Positions 47,401 to 55,457 of a stretch of DNA of 64,000 bases are shown in pieces; the stretch's first letter is position 1, and each line of letters begins with the position of its first letter. The stretch covers positions 2,469,731-2,533,730 of the forward strand of contig NZ_KI421511.1 in NCBI RefSeq assembly GCF_000473265.1, given 5' to 3'. Both the position numbers and the translations under genes were made by a program. Under the pieces are notes generated by a model. That model was given only the letters and a program-made list of their open reading frames with translations, was not told the origin of the DNA and ran no database searches. Source of the stretch: Amycolatopsis thermoflava N1165 (GTDB taxonomy: Bacteria; Actinomycetota; Actinomycetes; Mycobacteriales; Pseudonocardiaceae).

Positions 47401-47720
47401 GAACGGTATGCGCGACGACCGCCGCGGGCAGCCCCGCGCAGCGGGGCATCACCGCCGGCCACGCGGACGCGCCGCCTCCCGCACTCAAGCCCCGCGCAGC
47501 GGGGCATCACCGCCGGCCGCACCACCTCCCGGCAGCCCGCACAGCGGGGCCGCCACGCACCGCACCAGCCCCGAGCGGGCCCACCAACCGGTCCACCTCC
47601 GCCCCGCGAAGCGGGGGTGAACCGGCCGCCCAGCCGCACCCCTCCCGGTTGTCCCGCCCAGCGGGGCCCCTACCGGCCGCAGGCACCCTTAAAGTGGGGC
47701 GTACCGGCCGCACCGCCCGC
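47401..47720. repeat. Array of small palindromic repeats between ABC exporter and USP genes
   Basis: The 500-bp gap 47283-47783 has no plausible gene. It carries about six degenerate units built on the hairpin GCCCCGC-GCA-GCGGGGC, at 47431, 47489, 47535, 47601, 47651 and a remnant near 47692. Most are followed by ACCGGCCGC or ATCACCGCCGGCC and several are preceded by CCTCCCG. The first two copies are identical over 30 bp. Spacing is irregular (58, 46, 66, 50 and 41 bp), which rules out CRISPR. Confidence 0.75.
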
Positions 47721-47783
47721 CGCTACCGGGCTCAGCCCCCGCGCAGCAGGCACCCCCGCTACCCGCGGCCGCGCGACCAGCGA

Positions 47784-48638
47784 TCAAGCAGCTTGCGGCC
47801 GCACCACCAGCACCGGGCAGTCGGCGTGGTGGATGAGCGCCTGGCTCGTCGACCCGAGCACCAGCCCCCGGAACCCGCCCCGGCCGCGGCTGCCCACGAC
47901 GACCAGCTGCGCGTCGCGGCTGCGGGCCAGCAGCTCGTCCCGCGGGCGGTCCCGCACCACGACCCGCTCCACGCGCACGTCCGGGTAGCGCTCCTGCCTG
48001 CCCGCCAAGCGTTCGGCCAGCAGGCGCCGCTGTTCGCGCTCCACCTCGGCCCAGTCGAGGTCCGCGGCGGGCAGGGGGACGCCGTAGTCGGCGTCGCTCC
48101 AGGCGTGGACCGCCACCAGCGGCACTTCCCGCCACGCGGCCTCGTCGAACGCCACGTTCAGCGCTTCCTCGCTGGTCGGGCTGCCGTCGACGCCCACGAC
48201 GACCGGGCCGGCGGCGCCCGGGCGACCACGCACCACCGCGACCGGGCACGACGCGTGCGCGCTGACCGACACGGCCGTCGACCCGGCCAGCATCCCGGTG
48301 AACCCGCCCCGCCCGGACGAGCCGAGCACGACCATCCGCGCCGTCCGGGAGCACTCCAGCAGCAGCGGCACCGCCGGCTCCAGCGGCATCTCCGTCGACA
48401 CGGTCACCTCGCCCGCCACGGCCGCCGCGTCCGCGAGCAGCTGCTGCCCGGCGCGCTGCAGCTCGTCGAAGAAGCTCTGCGGCACCGGCAGCCCGCCGTC
48501 GAACCGGCCACCGGTGACGTCGGCCGCGTAGACCAGCCGCAGCGCCAGCTTCCGCAGCGCCGCCTCGCCCGCCGCCCATCGGACGGCGTCCAGCGCCGCC
48601 GCCGAACCGTCCACCCCGACCACGATCTCGTCCGCCAT
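47784..48638 (-). CDS. Tandem-domain universal stress protein
   Basis: 284 aa from an ATG at 48638. Two UspA domains (about 1-140 and 145-284). Both retain the ATP-binding Gly pattern: VVLGSSGRGGFTGMLAGSTAVSVSAHASCPVAVV in the first, VVVGSRGRGGFRGLVLGSTSQALIHHADCPVLVV in the second, as well as the initial VGVDGS strand. ATP-binding tandem USPs are abundant in actinobacteria and respond to hypoxia, stationary phase or redox stress. It is divergent from the quinone oxidoreductase gene (57 bp apart), a fit with a shared stress promoter. Downstream lies the palindromic repeat array. Confidence 0.93.
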   Translation of the reverse strand: MADEIVVGVDGSAAALDAVRWAAGEAALRKLALRLVYAADVTGGRFDGGLPVPQSFFDELQRAGQQLLADAAAVAGEVTVSTEMPLEPAVPLLLECSRTARMVVLGSSGRGGFTGMLAGSTAVSVSAHASCPVAVVRGRPGAAGPVVVGVDGSPTSEEALNVAFDEAAWREVPLVAVHAWSDADYGVPLPAADLDWAEVEREQRRLLAERLAGRQERYPDVRVERVVVRDRPRDELLARSRDAQLVVVGSRGRGGFRGLVLGSTSQALIHHADCPVLVVRPQAA

Positions 48639-48695
48639 GCCGCCCACGCTACTCACGCTTGACCTCCAGCGCGGTGGAGGTTGCAGCCTGGCCAC

Positions 48696-49634
48696 ATGCG
48701 CGTGATCGAGGCGGTGCGGTTCGGCGGCCCCGAAGTGCTGCGGGTGAAGGCGGTGCCGGACCCGCACCCGGGGCCGGGGCAGGTCGTGGTCGAGGTGAAG
48801 GTGGCCGGCGTGCTGTGGATCGACACGGCGATCCGCCGCGGCGAGGCCGGGCACCTGTTCGGGGTGACGCCGCCGTACGTGCCCGGCGCGGGGGTAGCCG
48901 GGCAGGTCACGGAGATCGGCGCGGGGGCGGACCCGTCGTGGTGCGGCGCGTGGGTGCTGGCCGACGTCGACGGCGCGTACGCCGAACAGGTGCTGGCCAC
49001 GCCCGAGCAGCTGATCCGCGTCCCGCCCGGTGTGGGGTTGCGGGAGGCGGTGGCGTTGCTGCACGACGGATCCACCGCGCTGGCGGTGTTCGAGCGGGCC
49101 GCGGTGCGGCGAGGTGAGCGGGTGCTGGTGCAGCCGGCCGCGGGCGGGCTCGGCACCTTGCTGGTGCAGCTCGCGCACGTGGCGGGGGCGCACGTGACCG
49201 GCGCGGCGCGGGGCGCGGAGAAGCTGGAGATGGTGCGCGCGCTGGGCGCGGACGCGGTGGCCGACTACAGCGAGCCCGGCTGGACCGACCAGGTGGGACC
49301 GGTGGACGTGGCGTTCGACGGAGTCGGCGGCGACCTGGGCCGGGCCGCGGCCAAGCTGGTCGTCACGGGCGGGCGGTACTCGAACTACGGGTGGGCCGGC
49401 GGCGCGCCGGTCGCGGTGGACGAGGTGCGGCGGGAGGTGACTGCCTACGGCCTGGAGCAGCTGCGGGAGTACGAGCCCGGCCGCCGCGCCCGCATCGAAC
49501 GGATGCTGCGCCTGGCCGCCCGCGGCACGGTGCACACGGTCATCGGGCAGACCTTCCCGCTGAGTCGCGCCGCGGACGCGCACCGCGCGCTGGAGTCCCG
49601 CTGCGGCAAGGGGAAGACGCTGCTGGTGATCTAG
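48696..49634 (+). CDS. Zinc-independent quinone oxidoreductase-like MDR protein
   Basis: 312 aa from the ATG at 48696; a TTG at 48681 lies right after GGAGG and cannot be excluded. Medium-chain dehydrogenase/reductase: N-terminal GroES-like domain (VIEAVRFGGPEVLRVKAVPDPHPGPGQVVVEVKVAGV), then the Rossmann part with VLVQPAAGGLGTLLVQLA, GAEKLEMVRALGADAVADYSE and FDGVGGDLG. No zinc-ligand Cys cluster, so it is the quinone reductase (QOR) class, using NADPH. It is divergent from the universal stress protein. Its last 95 bp overlap the convergent EamA transporter gene. Confidence 0.9.
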   Translation: MRVIEAVRFGGPEVLRVKAVPDPHPGPGQVVVEVKVAGVLWIDTAIRRGEAGHLFGVTPPYVPGAGVAGQVTEIGAGADPSWCGAWVLADVDGAYAEQVLATPEQLIRVPPGVGLREAVALLHDGSTALAVFERAAVRRGERVLVQPAAGGLGTLLVQLAHVAGAHVTGAARGAEKLEMVRALGADAVADYSEPGWTDQVGPVDVAFDGVGGDLGRAAAKLVVTGGRYSNYGWAGGAPVAVDEVRREVTAYGLEQLREYEPGRRARIERMLRLAARGTVHTVIGQTFPLSRAADAHRALESRCGKGKTLLVI

Positions 49635-50457
49635 TCGCCAGTACCGCGCCGGCCAGCACCAGGGCGCAGCCGAGCAGCTGCGGTGGCGACAGCCGTTCCC
49701 CCAGCACCACCGCGCCCAGCACGACCGCGCCCACCGGCGTGAGCAGGAGCAGCACCGCCCCGACCGCACTCGGCAGCCGCGGCGTGTTCGTCGCGACCAG
49801 GAGCCAGCCGACGACCTGCCCGCACACCGCGACGACCACCAGCCAGCCGACCGCGGCCCACCCCGGCGTCAGGTCCAGCCCGTAGCAGAGGAACCCGGCA
49901 GCCAGCGACACGACCGCGGCGGAAGCGGTGACGACCAGGTATGCCCGCCGGGTCCGCCCGTCCTGCCCGCCGCGGCGCAGCAGGTGCAGGAAGCCCGAGT
50001 AGCACAGAGCGGCCAGCGACGCGTGGATCGTCCCGGCCAGCGACGCCGGCCCGCCGGTCACGCCCGCGGCGAGCACCACCCCCGGCAGCACCAGCGCGAC
50101 CGCCGCGAAGTAGCGGCGGGACACCGGCTCCCGGTCGGCCACCCACGCGATCACCGGCACGAGCACCACCTGCAGGTTGACCAGCACCGTGGACAGGCCG
50201 GCCCCGATCTCGCCGATCGCCTGTGTCCACAGCAGACTGTCCCCGGCGAACAACGCGCCCGCCAGGACCGCGCGCACCCGTTCGGCTCGCTCGAGCGCGC
50301 CACCGTGTTCGCCGCGGGCGAGCACCGCCAGCGGAGCGAGCGCGAACAGGCACCGGTAGAACGAGGCGGTGCCCGGCGCCGTCCCGGACAGCTCGATGAG
50401 CACGGCCGACGCGGAGACGGCAAGCGCCCCCGTCGCGACACCCCAGGCAGGTCGCAT
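49540..50457 (-). CDS. EamA/DMT-family transporter
   Basis: 305 aa from an ATG at 50457. Ten hydrophobic segments in two five-helix EamA repeats (WGVATGALAVSASAVLIELSG first, PVGAVVLGAVVLGERLSPPQLLGCALVLAGAVLA last), as in drug/metabolite exporters of the RhaT/YdcZ type. The natural helix bundle ends near LAGAVLATR; the following ~25 residues are Arg/Pro-rich, antisense to the quinone oxidoreductase gene, and look like read-through to the next stop, so the real C-terminus may be decayed. It is divergent from the CGNR regulator, with a shared palindrome, and is the likely regulatory target. Substrate unknown. Confidence 0.87.
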   Translation of the reverse strand: MRPAWGVATGALAVSASAVLIELSGTAPGTASFYRCLFALAPLAVLARGEHGGALERAERVRAVLAGALFAGDSLLWTQAIGEIGAGLSTVLVNLQVVLVPVIAWVADREPVSRRYFAAVALVLPGVVLAAGVTGGPASLAGTIHASLAALCYSGFLHLLRRGGQDGRTRRAYLVVTASAAVVSLAAGFLCYGLDLTPGWAAVGWLVVVAVCGQVVGWLLVATNTPRLPSAVGAVLLLLTPVGAVVLGAVVLGERLSPPQLLGCALVLAGAVLATRSPAASSPCRSGTPARGARPRRDSAGRSAR

Positions 50458-50479
50458 ACCCCTCGGCTACCCGTAGACC

Positions 50480-50498
50480 TAACAGTCAAACACTGTTA
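50480..50498. promoter_or_regulatory. Operator and leaderless promoter between EamA and CGNR genes
   Basis: TAACAGT - CAAAC - ACTGTTA, a perfect 7-bp inverted repeat with 5-base spacer, centred in the 51-bp divergent gap. TATGCT (50497-50502), seven bases before the CGNR ATG at 50509, fits a -10 box for a leaderless transcript, so the operator overlaps that promoter and the EamA upstream region. Confidence 0.7.
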
Positions 50499-50508
50499 TG
50501 CTCATTAG

Positions 50509-51036
50509 ATGTTCGTCGGCGGTCATGTGGCGCTCGACCTGGTCAACACGGTCGCGTGGCGCCTGGACCCGGCGCGACGCGAGGAGCGGCTGCCGGACGA
50601 CGACGCGTTGCGGCGGTGGGCCGAGGCTGCGGGGTTCACCGTGGTCCCGGACGGTGGCGTGGCCGAGGTGCGCGAGCTCCGCGAGGCGGCCCACCGGGTG
50701 CTGGAGCCGCTGGCGACCGGCGCGGACCCGGGGGACGTCGAACCGTTGCGTCGCCTGATCGTGGGTGCGCTGGCTCGGGCGGAGGTCGCGTCGGTGGTGC
50801 CGCTGGAGTGGCGGATCCCGGTCCACGGCACCCGGGACCTGCGCGACGCGCTGGCGCTGGAGACGTGGCGGCTGCTGCAGTTCGAGGACCTGACCCGGCT
50901 GCGCCGCTGCGCCGACGACGGTTGCGGCTGGCTCTTCCTGGACCGCAGCCGCAACGGCTCCCGCCGCTGGTGCAGCTCCGCCGACTGCGGCAACCGCGAG
51001 CGCGCCCGCCGCCACTACCACCGCGCCCGGCGCTGA
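50509..51036 (+). CDS. CGNR zinc-finger transcriptional regulator
   Basis: 175 aa from an ATG at 50509 without a ribosome site, consistent with leaderless translation. The N-terminal ABATE-like domain (GGHVALDLVNTVAWR) precedes the C-terminal CGNR zinc finger: LRRCADDGCGWLFLDRSRNGSRRWCSSADCGNRERARRHYHR, with four Cys and the diagnostic CGNR motif. Family members are local regulators often paired with a neighbouring transporter or enzyme gene. Divergence from the EamA exporter across a perfect palindrome suggests ligand-responsive control of export, as for other exporter-regulator pairs. Confidence 0.9.
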   Translation: MFVGGHVALDLVNTVAWRLDPARREERLPDDDALRRWAEAAGFTVVPDGGVAEVRELREAAHRVLEPLATGADPGDVEPLRRLIVGALARAEVASVVPLEWRIPVHGTRDLRDALALETWRLLQFEDLTRLRRCADDGCGWLFLDRSRNGSRRWCSSADCGNRERARRHYHRARR

Positions 51037-51059
51037 CAAGCCACGCGCGATTCCCACAC

Positions 51060-51400
51060 TCGCGCACGACCCGGCAGCGCCGGGCGATCCGCCCGCCACA
51101 GCCGGCGCCGCAGGTGCGGCCCCAACCGACCCCACGCGCACTCCCCAAGCCCGGCAGAATCAGACCGGCCACCCCACCGCGAGCCCCACGCAGTCGTGCG
51201 CGGACCCGCAAGGTCAGACCCGCGCCCCCGCACCCGGCACCACGGCACCCGGCACCACGGCACCCGGCCCCGCGCACTTGCCCAACCCGACAAGGCCAGA
51301 CCACCCACCCACCACATCGGCACCTCAGGCACCACGCGCGCCGCACATCCAGCCCGCGCCCTTGCCCGCCGCGCCGGCAGAGTCAGCCGCTCCGCCCATC
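51060..51400. repeat. Degenerate repeats between the CGNR and dinB genes
   Basis: The 393-bp convergent gap 51037-51429 has no plausible gene. A 15-bp unit CACCCGGCACCACGG is tandemly repeated at 51231 and 51246, with a partial third copy at 51261. A looser phrase, of the type CGCGCAC...CCCGGCAG..TCAGACC, recurs at about 51060, 51139, 51196, 51275 and 51356. Confidence 0.6.
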
Positions 51401-51429
51401 CCCGAAACCGCCGACCCCGGGGCGATGCG

Positions 51430-52464
51430 TCACTCGTCGCGGTTGAACTCGGCTCGCACGCCCAGCAGGCGCACCGGGCGGGTCCACTCGAAACGGTCCA
51501 ACAGGGACAGTGCCGCGCGCTCGATCTCCGCCCGGTCGCTCGTCGGCGCGGGCAGGGTCAGGCTGCGGGTGTAGGTGAGGAACGGCTTGAACCGCACCTT
51601 CACCCCGATCCGCACCGCGGGGCGCCCCTCGGCCAGCACGTCCTCCGCGACCCGCGCCGCCAGGGCCGACACCTGCGCATCCACCGAAGCGCGGTCGTCC
51701 AGATCCGTCTGGAACGTCGTCTCCCGGCTCCGTGACCGGGCCAGGTACGGCGTCGCGGTCACCTCGGTGTCCCCGGCCCCCTGGGCGAGCAGCCGGTACC
51801 ACGGGCCCATCGTCGGCCCGAAGCGCGCCGCCAGGTCGTCCGGGTCGGCCGTGCCGAGGTCCCGCACGGTGGTCAGCCCGGCGTCCGCCAGCTTCTTCGC
51901 CGTCTTGCGGCCGATCCCCCACAGCGCGTCGGTCGGGCGGTCGGCCATCACCGCGACCCAGTTCGCCCGTGTCAGCCGGTAGATCCCGCCCGGCTTCGCG
52001 AACCCGGTCGCGATCTTGGCTCGCACCTTGTTGTCCCCGATCCCGACCGCGCACGACATCCCGGTCTCCGCGGCCACCCGCGCCCGGATGTCCGCGGCCA
52101 GCGCCTCCGGGTCCGTCACCCGCGCGCCGACGAACGCCTCGTCCCACCCGATCACCTCGACGACCACCGGGAAGCTCCGCAGCGTCGCCATCACCCGCTC
52201 CGAGACCTCTTCGTAGGCCTCCTTGTCGACCGGCAGGAAGACCGCGTCCGGGCACCGCTTCGCCGCCGTCCGCAACGGCATGCCCGACTGGATCCCGAAC
52301 TCGCGCGCCTCGTACGACGCCGTGGCCACGACCGCCCGCTCGGAAGGGTCCCCGTTCCCGCCGACCACGACCGGTTTCCCGCGCAGCTCGGGGTGCCGGG
52401 CGACCTCGACCGCCGCGATGAACTGGTCCAGGTCCACGTGCAGGACCCAGTCGTCCGCAGACAC
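51430..52464 (-). CDS. dinB: Y-family DNA polymerase IV (DinB2-type)
   Basis: 344 aa from a start at 52464. Error-prone translesion polymerase. Palm residues: HVDLDQFIAAVEVARHPELRGKPVVVGG (first acidic site), YEAREFGIQSGMPLRTAAKRCPD (finger Tyr/Arg motifs) and VEVIGWDEAFVG (second catalytic Asp-Glu pair). HhH thumb motifs (LWGIGRKTAKKLADAG) and the little-finger domain follow. The WDEAFVG form, in place of SIDEAYLD, is the pattern of the mycobacterial DinB2/DinP (Rv3056) clade, whose members can use ribonucleotides and lack a strong clamp-binding tail; here too the C-terminus ends soon after the little finger (VRLLGVRAEFNRDE). Convergent with the CGNR gene across the repeat block. Confidence 0.93.
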   Translation of the reverse strand: MSADDWVLHVDLDQFIAAVEVARHPELRGKPVVVGGNGDPSERAVVATASYEAREFGIQSGMPLRTAAKRCPDAVFLPVDKEAYEEVSERVMATLRSFPVVVEVIGWDEAFVGARVTDPEALAADIRARVAAETGMSCAVGIGDNKVRAKIATGFAKPGGIYRLTRANWVAVMADRPTDALWGIGRKTAKKLADAGLTTVRDLGTADPDDLAARFGPTMGPWYRLLAQGAGDTEVTATPYLARSRSRETTFQTDLDDRASVDAQVSALAARVAEDVLAEGRPAVRIGVKVRFKPFLTYTRSLTLPAPTSDRAEIERAALSLLDRFEWTRPVRLLGVRAEFNRDE

Positions 52465-52474
52465 GCCACCCAGG

Positions 52475-52783
52475 CTAGCCGGACAGCTCGATCTCCATCG
52501 CCAGCAGACGCGAACTCAGCCCCTTGCCGTGGGTGTCCAGTGCGAGCGACGTGGTGACCCCGCCGTCGAGCGCCTGACGGCACCGGAACTGCAGCGCGCA
52601 CAGCTTCGGCAGCACGTAGCGCACCACCTCGCCGCGCACCTGACCAGCGAGGTGTTCGCGCACCCGCTCCGCCGTGACCTCGCGCTCCAGGTCCGCGAAA
52701 TGCCGGTCGTCGAAGGGGAACAGCGACAGGATCGACGTGTCGCCCTTGTCGCCGGCGCGGCAGTGCGCGACCTCGTGCAACAT
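52475..52783 (-). CDS. AtuA C-terminal-like small protein
   Basis: 102 aa from an ATG at 52783 that overlaps the stop of the larger AtuA-type gene (TGATG). It matches the C-terminal domain of acyclic terpene utilisation protein AtuA/DUF1446 (VAHCRAGDKGDTSILSLFPFDDRHFADLEREVTAERV, then the CALQFRCRQALDGGVTTSLALDTHGKGLS core). In Pseudomonas AtuA the two parts are one polypeptide; here they are separate, translationally coupled genes and presumably form a complex. The GDKGD stretch is the most conserved part. Its enzymatic function is unknown. Confidence 0.85.
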   Translation of the reverse strand: MLHEVAHCRAGDKGDTSILSLFPFDDRHFADLEREVTAERVREHLAGQVRGEVVRYVLPKLCALQFRCRQALDGGVTTSLALDTHGKGLSSRLLAMEIELSG

Positions 52784-54075
52784 CACCCGCACGCATGCCC
52801 CCCGATCACGGTCACCGCCGGCTCGACCCGGTCGCGGTCGATCAGCGTGGACACGATCCCGATCACCTCCGTCACGGCCGTCCGGACGCCTCCGCCCCCG
52901 GCAGGCCCGTTCGTGTAGAGCGCCTCCACCTCGTGGCACACGACCTCGGCCGCCGCCCGGTCCGCCGCCGACGCGGCGATCCGCAGCCGGCACTCCGGCG
53001 ACCCCTCCGCGCCCAGCACGTCGGCCCGCACCCGGGTGCCCGCGAGCCGCCGCAGGACCACCTCACCGGCCAGTTCGGCGCGGGCCCGGGCGCCCGGTCC
53101 GGCGTAGGAAATCCCGGCTTCGGCCCGCCACCCGGCGCGGTAGCCGACGCTGACCTTGAACTTCTCCGGCCGCGCCCGCCCGACCGCGCCACGCACCGCC
53201 ACCCGGTCCGGCCCGGTCTCGGCGACGGTCACCTCACGCAGGTCGAGCGTGACGTCCGGGGTCAGGTAGGCCGTCGGGTCGGTGACCTCGTACAGCAGTT
53301 GCTCCCGCACCGTCGCGCGGGAGACCAGACCGCCGGTGCCGGGCAGCTTCGACACCTCCACGTCACCGTCAGCGGTCACGTCGGCGTACGGGAACCCCAG
53401 CTCGGCCAGTCCGGGCACGTCCTTGCGGCCGGGGTCGGCGAAGTACCCGCCGGTGAGCTGCCCGGCGCACTCGAGCAGGTGCCCGGCCACGGTCCCGGCG
53501 GCCATCGCCGAGGCGTCGCGCAGGTCCCACCCGAGCCGCTGGGCCAGTGGCGCGGTGAACAACGAGGGATCGGCGACGCGGCCGGTGAGCACCACGTGCG
53601 CACCGGTCTCCAGCGCCGGCATGATCTGCTCCGCGCCGAGGTAGGCGTTGGCGGACACCAGTTCCCCGTGCGCGGCCAGCGGCCGCCCGGTCTCCAGGGC
53701 CGGTGCGGACGGGTCGATCCGGTCGAGCACGTCGTCGCCGGTCACGACCGCGACGGTCAGCCCGAGGCCGAGGCGCCCGGCCAGGTCCGCCGTCACCCGG
53801 CCGGCGGCGAGCGGGTTCGCCGCGCCCATGTTGGTGATCACCCGCACGCCCCGCGCGGCGCAGAGCGGCAGCAGCCGTTCGAACCGGGCGACCAGCCGCG
53901 GGTCGTACCCCGCCGTCGGGTCGGCCAGCCTGCGCTGCTGGCCGAGCGCGATCGTGCGCTCCGCCAGGCATTCCAGCACCAGGTCGTCGAGTTCCCCGTC
54001 GCGGGCGAGCGCTTCCGCGGGCTCGAACCGGTCCCCCGCGAAGCCGGCCCCCCCGCCGATCCGTACGCAGTCCAT
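52783..54075 (-). CDS. AtuA-family (DUF1446) protein
   Basis: 430 aa from an ATG at 54075 with GGGGAGAGC before it; the longer open frame is antisense to the transporter. The start DCVRIGGGAGFAGDRFEPAEALARDGELDDLVLECLAERT is the typical DUF1446 opening (Gly-rich first loop), followed by GVRVITNMGAANPLAAG, GAHVVLTGRVADPSLFTAPL and a long mixed alpha/beta tail. AtuA is required for growth on acyclic terpenes (citronellol, geranylate) in Pseudomonas, but many actinobacterial relatives lie outside terpene clusters. Here the partners are its own split-off C-terminal domain and a CitMHS transporter 8 bp upstream, so an organic-acid (tricarballylate/citrate-like) substrate is as likely. The biochemistry is undefined. 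Confidence 0.85.
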   Translation of the reverse strand: MDCVRIGGGAGFAGDRFEPAEALARDGELDDLVLECLAERTIALGQQRRLADPTAGYDPRLVARFERLLPLCAARGVRVITNMGAANPLAAGRVTADLAGRLGLGLTVAVVTGDDVLDRIDPSAPALETGRPLAAHGELVSANAYLGAEQIMPALETGAHVVLTGRVADPSLFTAPLAQRLGWDLRDASAMAAGTVAGHLLECAGQLTGGYFADPGRKDVPGLAELGFPYADVTADGDVEVSKLPGTGGLVSRATVREQLLYEVTDPTAYLTPDVTLDLREVTVAETGPDRVAVRGAVGRARPEKFKVSVGYRAGWRAEAGISYAGPGARARAELAGEVVLRRLAGTRVRADVLGAEGSPECRLRIAASAADRAAAEVVCHEVEALYTNGPAGGGGVRTAVTEVIGIVSTLIDRDRVEPAVTVIGGHACG

Positions 54076-54083
54076 GCTCTCCC

Positions 54084-55358
54084 CTAGATCGCGCCCACGG
54101 CCAGGGCGACGGCGGTCATCACGACGGTGGTCCCGAACGCCCACTTGAAGGCGAACCGCTGGTGCTCGCCCAGGTCCACGCCCGCCATGCCGACGAGGAT
54201 GAACGTGGACGCGGTCAGCGGGCTGAGCGGGAACCCGGTGGTCATCTGCCCGAGCAGCGCGGCTCGGGCGATCTCGGCCGGGTCGCCGCCGAGCGCGGCG
54301 CTGGTCTCGGCGAGCACCGGCATCACGCCGAAGTAGTAGGCGTCCGGGGTGAACACGAGGCTCAGCGGCATCCCGGTCAACGCGGTCAGCGCGGGCAGCG
54401 CGCCGCCCGCCCAGTCCGGCACGACGCTCACCAGTGCCCGCGCCATCGCCTCGATCATCCCGGTGCCGGACAGGATCCCGGTGAACACCCCGGCGGCGAA
54501 GATCATCGTGGTCACCAGCACCACGTTGTGCCCGTGCTTCTCGAACAGCTCCTGCTGCTGGCTCCACTTCGGACGGTTGATCAGCAGGGCGAGCACGAAC
54601 GCGCCGACGAACAGCACCTCCAGCTTCGCCACCTGGGCCAGCAGGGCGGCCACCAGCGCGAGGGTGAGCACGACGTTGGCCCAGTACCGGACGCGCTCGG
54701 CCCGGGTGCGTTCCACCGCGGCGGCCGGGCCGTCCAGGTCGAGCACCCCGATCCGCTTGCGCTCGGCGCGGCCGATTAGCCACGCGGCGACGAGCACCCA
54801 CGCGATCCCGGCCAGCATCGCGGGCAGCAGCGGCAGGAAGATGCGGCCGCTGTCGGCGTCCAGCGCGGCCATCGCCCGCGCGGTCGGGCCGCCCCACGGC
54901 ACCAGGTTCATCACCCCGGCGCCGAGTGCGACGACCCCGGCGAGCACCAGCCGGCGCATCCCCATCCGCTGGTAGAGCGGGAGCAGGGCGGACACCGTGA
55001 TCAGGAACGTCGAAGCGCCGTCGCCGTCGAGGGCGACCAGCACGGTGAGCGCCGCGGTCCCGACGGTGATCTTCAGCGGGTCACCGCCCGCCCACCGCAG
55101 GATCCGCCGCACGGCCGGGTCGAACAGACCGGCGTCGATCATCAGGCAGAAGTAGAGGACCGCGAAGGTGATCATGATCGCGACCGGGGCGACGGTGGTG
55201 AGCCCCTTGCCGATCAGCTCGCCCAGCCGCGGGGCCGCGCCCACGGCGAGCGCGGCGACGACCGGCACGACGGTCAGCGCCAGCAGGACCGAGACGCGGC
55301 GCGAGAGCACCCCGGCGAGGAACACGCCGATCGTCAGAAAGCCCGCCAGGGCAAGCAT
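54084..55358 (-). CDS. CitMHS-family metal-citrate/organic-acid:H+ symporter
   Basis: 424 aa from an ATG at 55358 with GGAGG at good distance (the frame is open to 55433). About 11-12 transmembrane helices in the CitMHS/ion-transporter fold: LAGFLTIGVFLAGVLSRRVSVLLALTVVPVVAALAVG at the start, VALDGDGASTFLITVSALLPLY, LVPWGGPTARAMAAL, VVLVTTMIFAAGVFTGILSGTGMIEAMA, and LSLVFTPDAYYFGVMPVLAET. These are hallmark motifs of Bacillus CitM/CitH metal-citrate uptake. It is divergent from the LysR gene and 8 bp ahead of the AtuA-like gene, so it probably supplies that pathway with its substrate. Confidence 0.9.
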   Translation of the reverse strand: MLALAGFLTIGVFLAGVLSRRVSVLLALTVVPVVAALAVGAAPRLGELIGKGLTTVAPVAIMITFAVLYFCLMIDAGLFDPAVRRILRWAGGDPLKITVGTAALTVLVALDGDGASTFLITVSALLPLYQRMGMRRLVLAGVVALGAGVMNLVPWGGPTARAMAALDADSGRIFLPLLPAMLAGIAWVLVAAWLIGRAERKRIGVLDLDGPAAAVERTRAERVRYWANVVLTLALVAALLAQVAKLEVLFVGAFVLALLINRPKWSQQQELFEKHGHNVVLVTTMIFAAGVFTGILSGTGMIEAMARALVSVVPDWAGGALPALTALTGMPLSLVFTPDAYYFGVMPVLAETSAALGGDPAEIARAALLGQMTTGFPLSPLTASTFILVGMAGVDLGEHQRFAFKWAFGTTVVMTAVALAVGAI

Positions 55359-55457
55359 CTCGTGGACCTCCAGTGCGCTGTCGACGGTGACGTCTGCCGA
55401 CTTTGCGGCATCACAGCTATCGGGGTCAAACAAGAGTTCGGCATAGACTCATGCACC

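Noticed and set aside
47401..47720. Possible CRISPR array
   Set aside because: Repeats are degenerate, palindromic hairpins with irregular spacing (about 41-66 bp), the intervening sequences are themselves related, and no cas gene is present.
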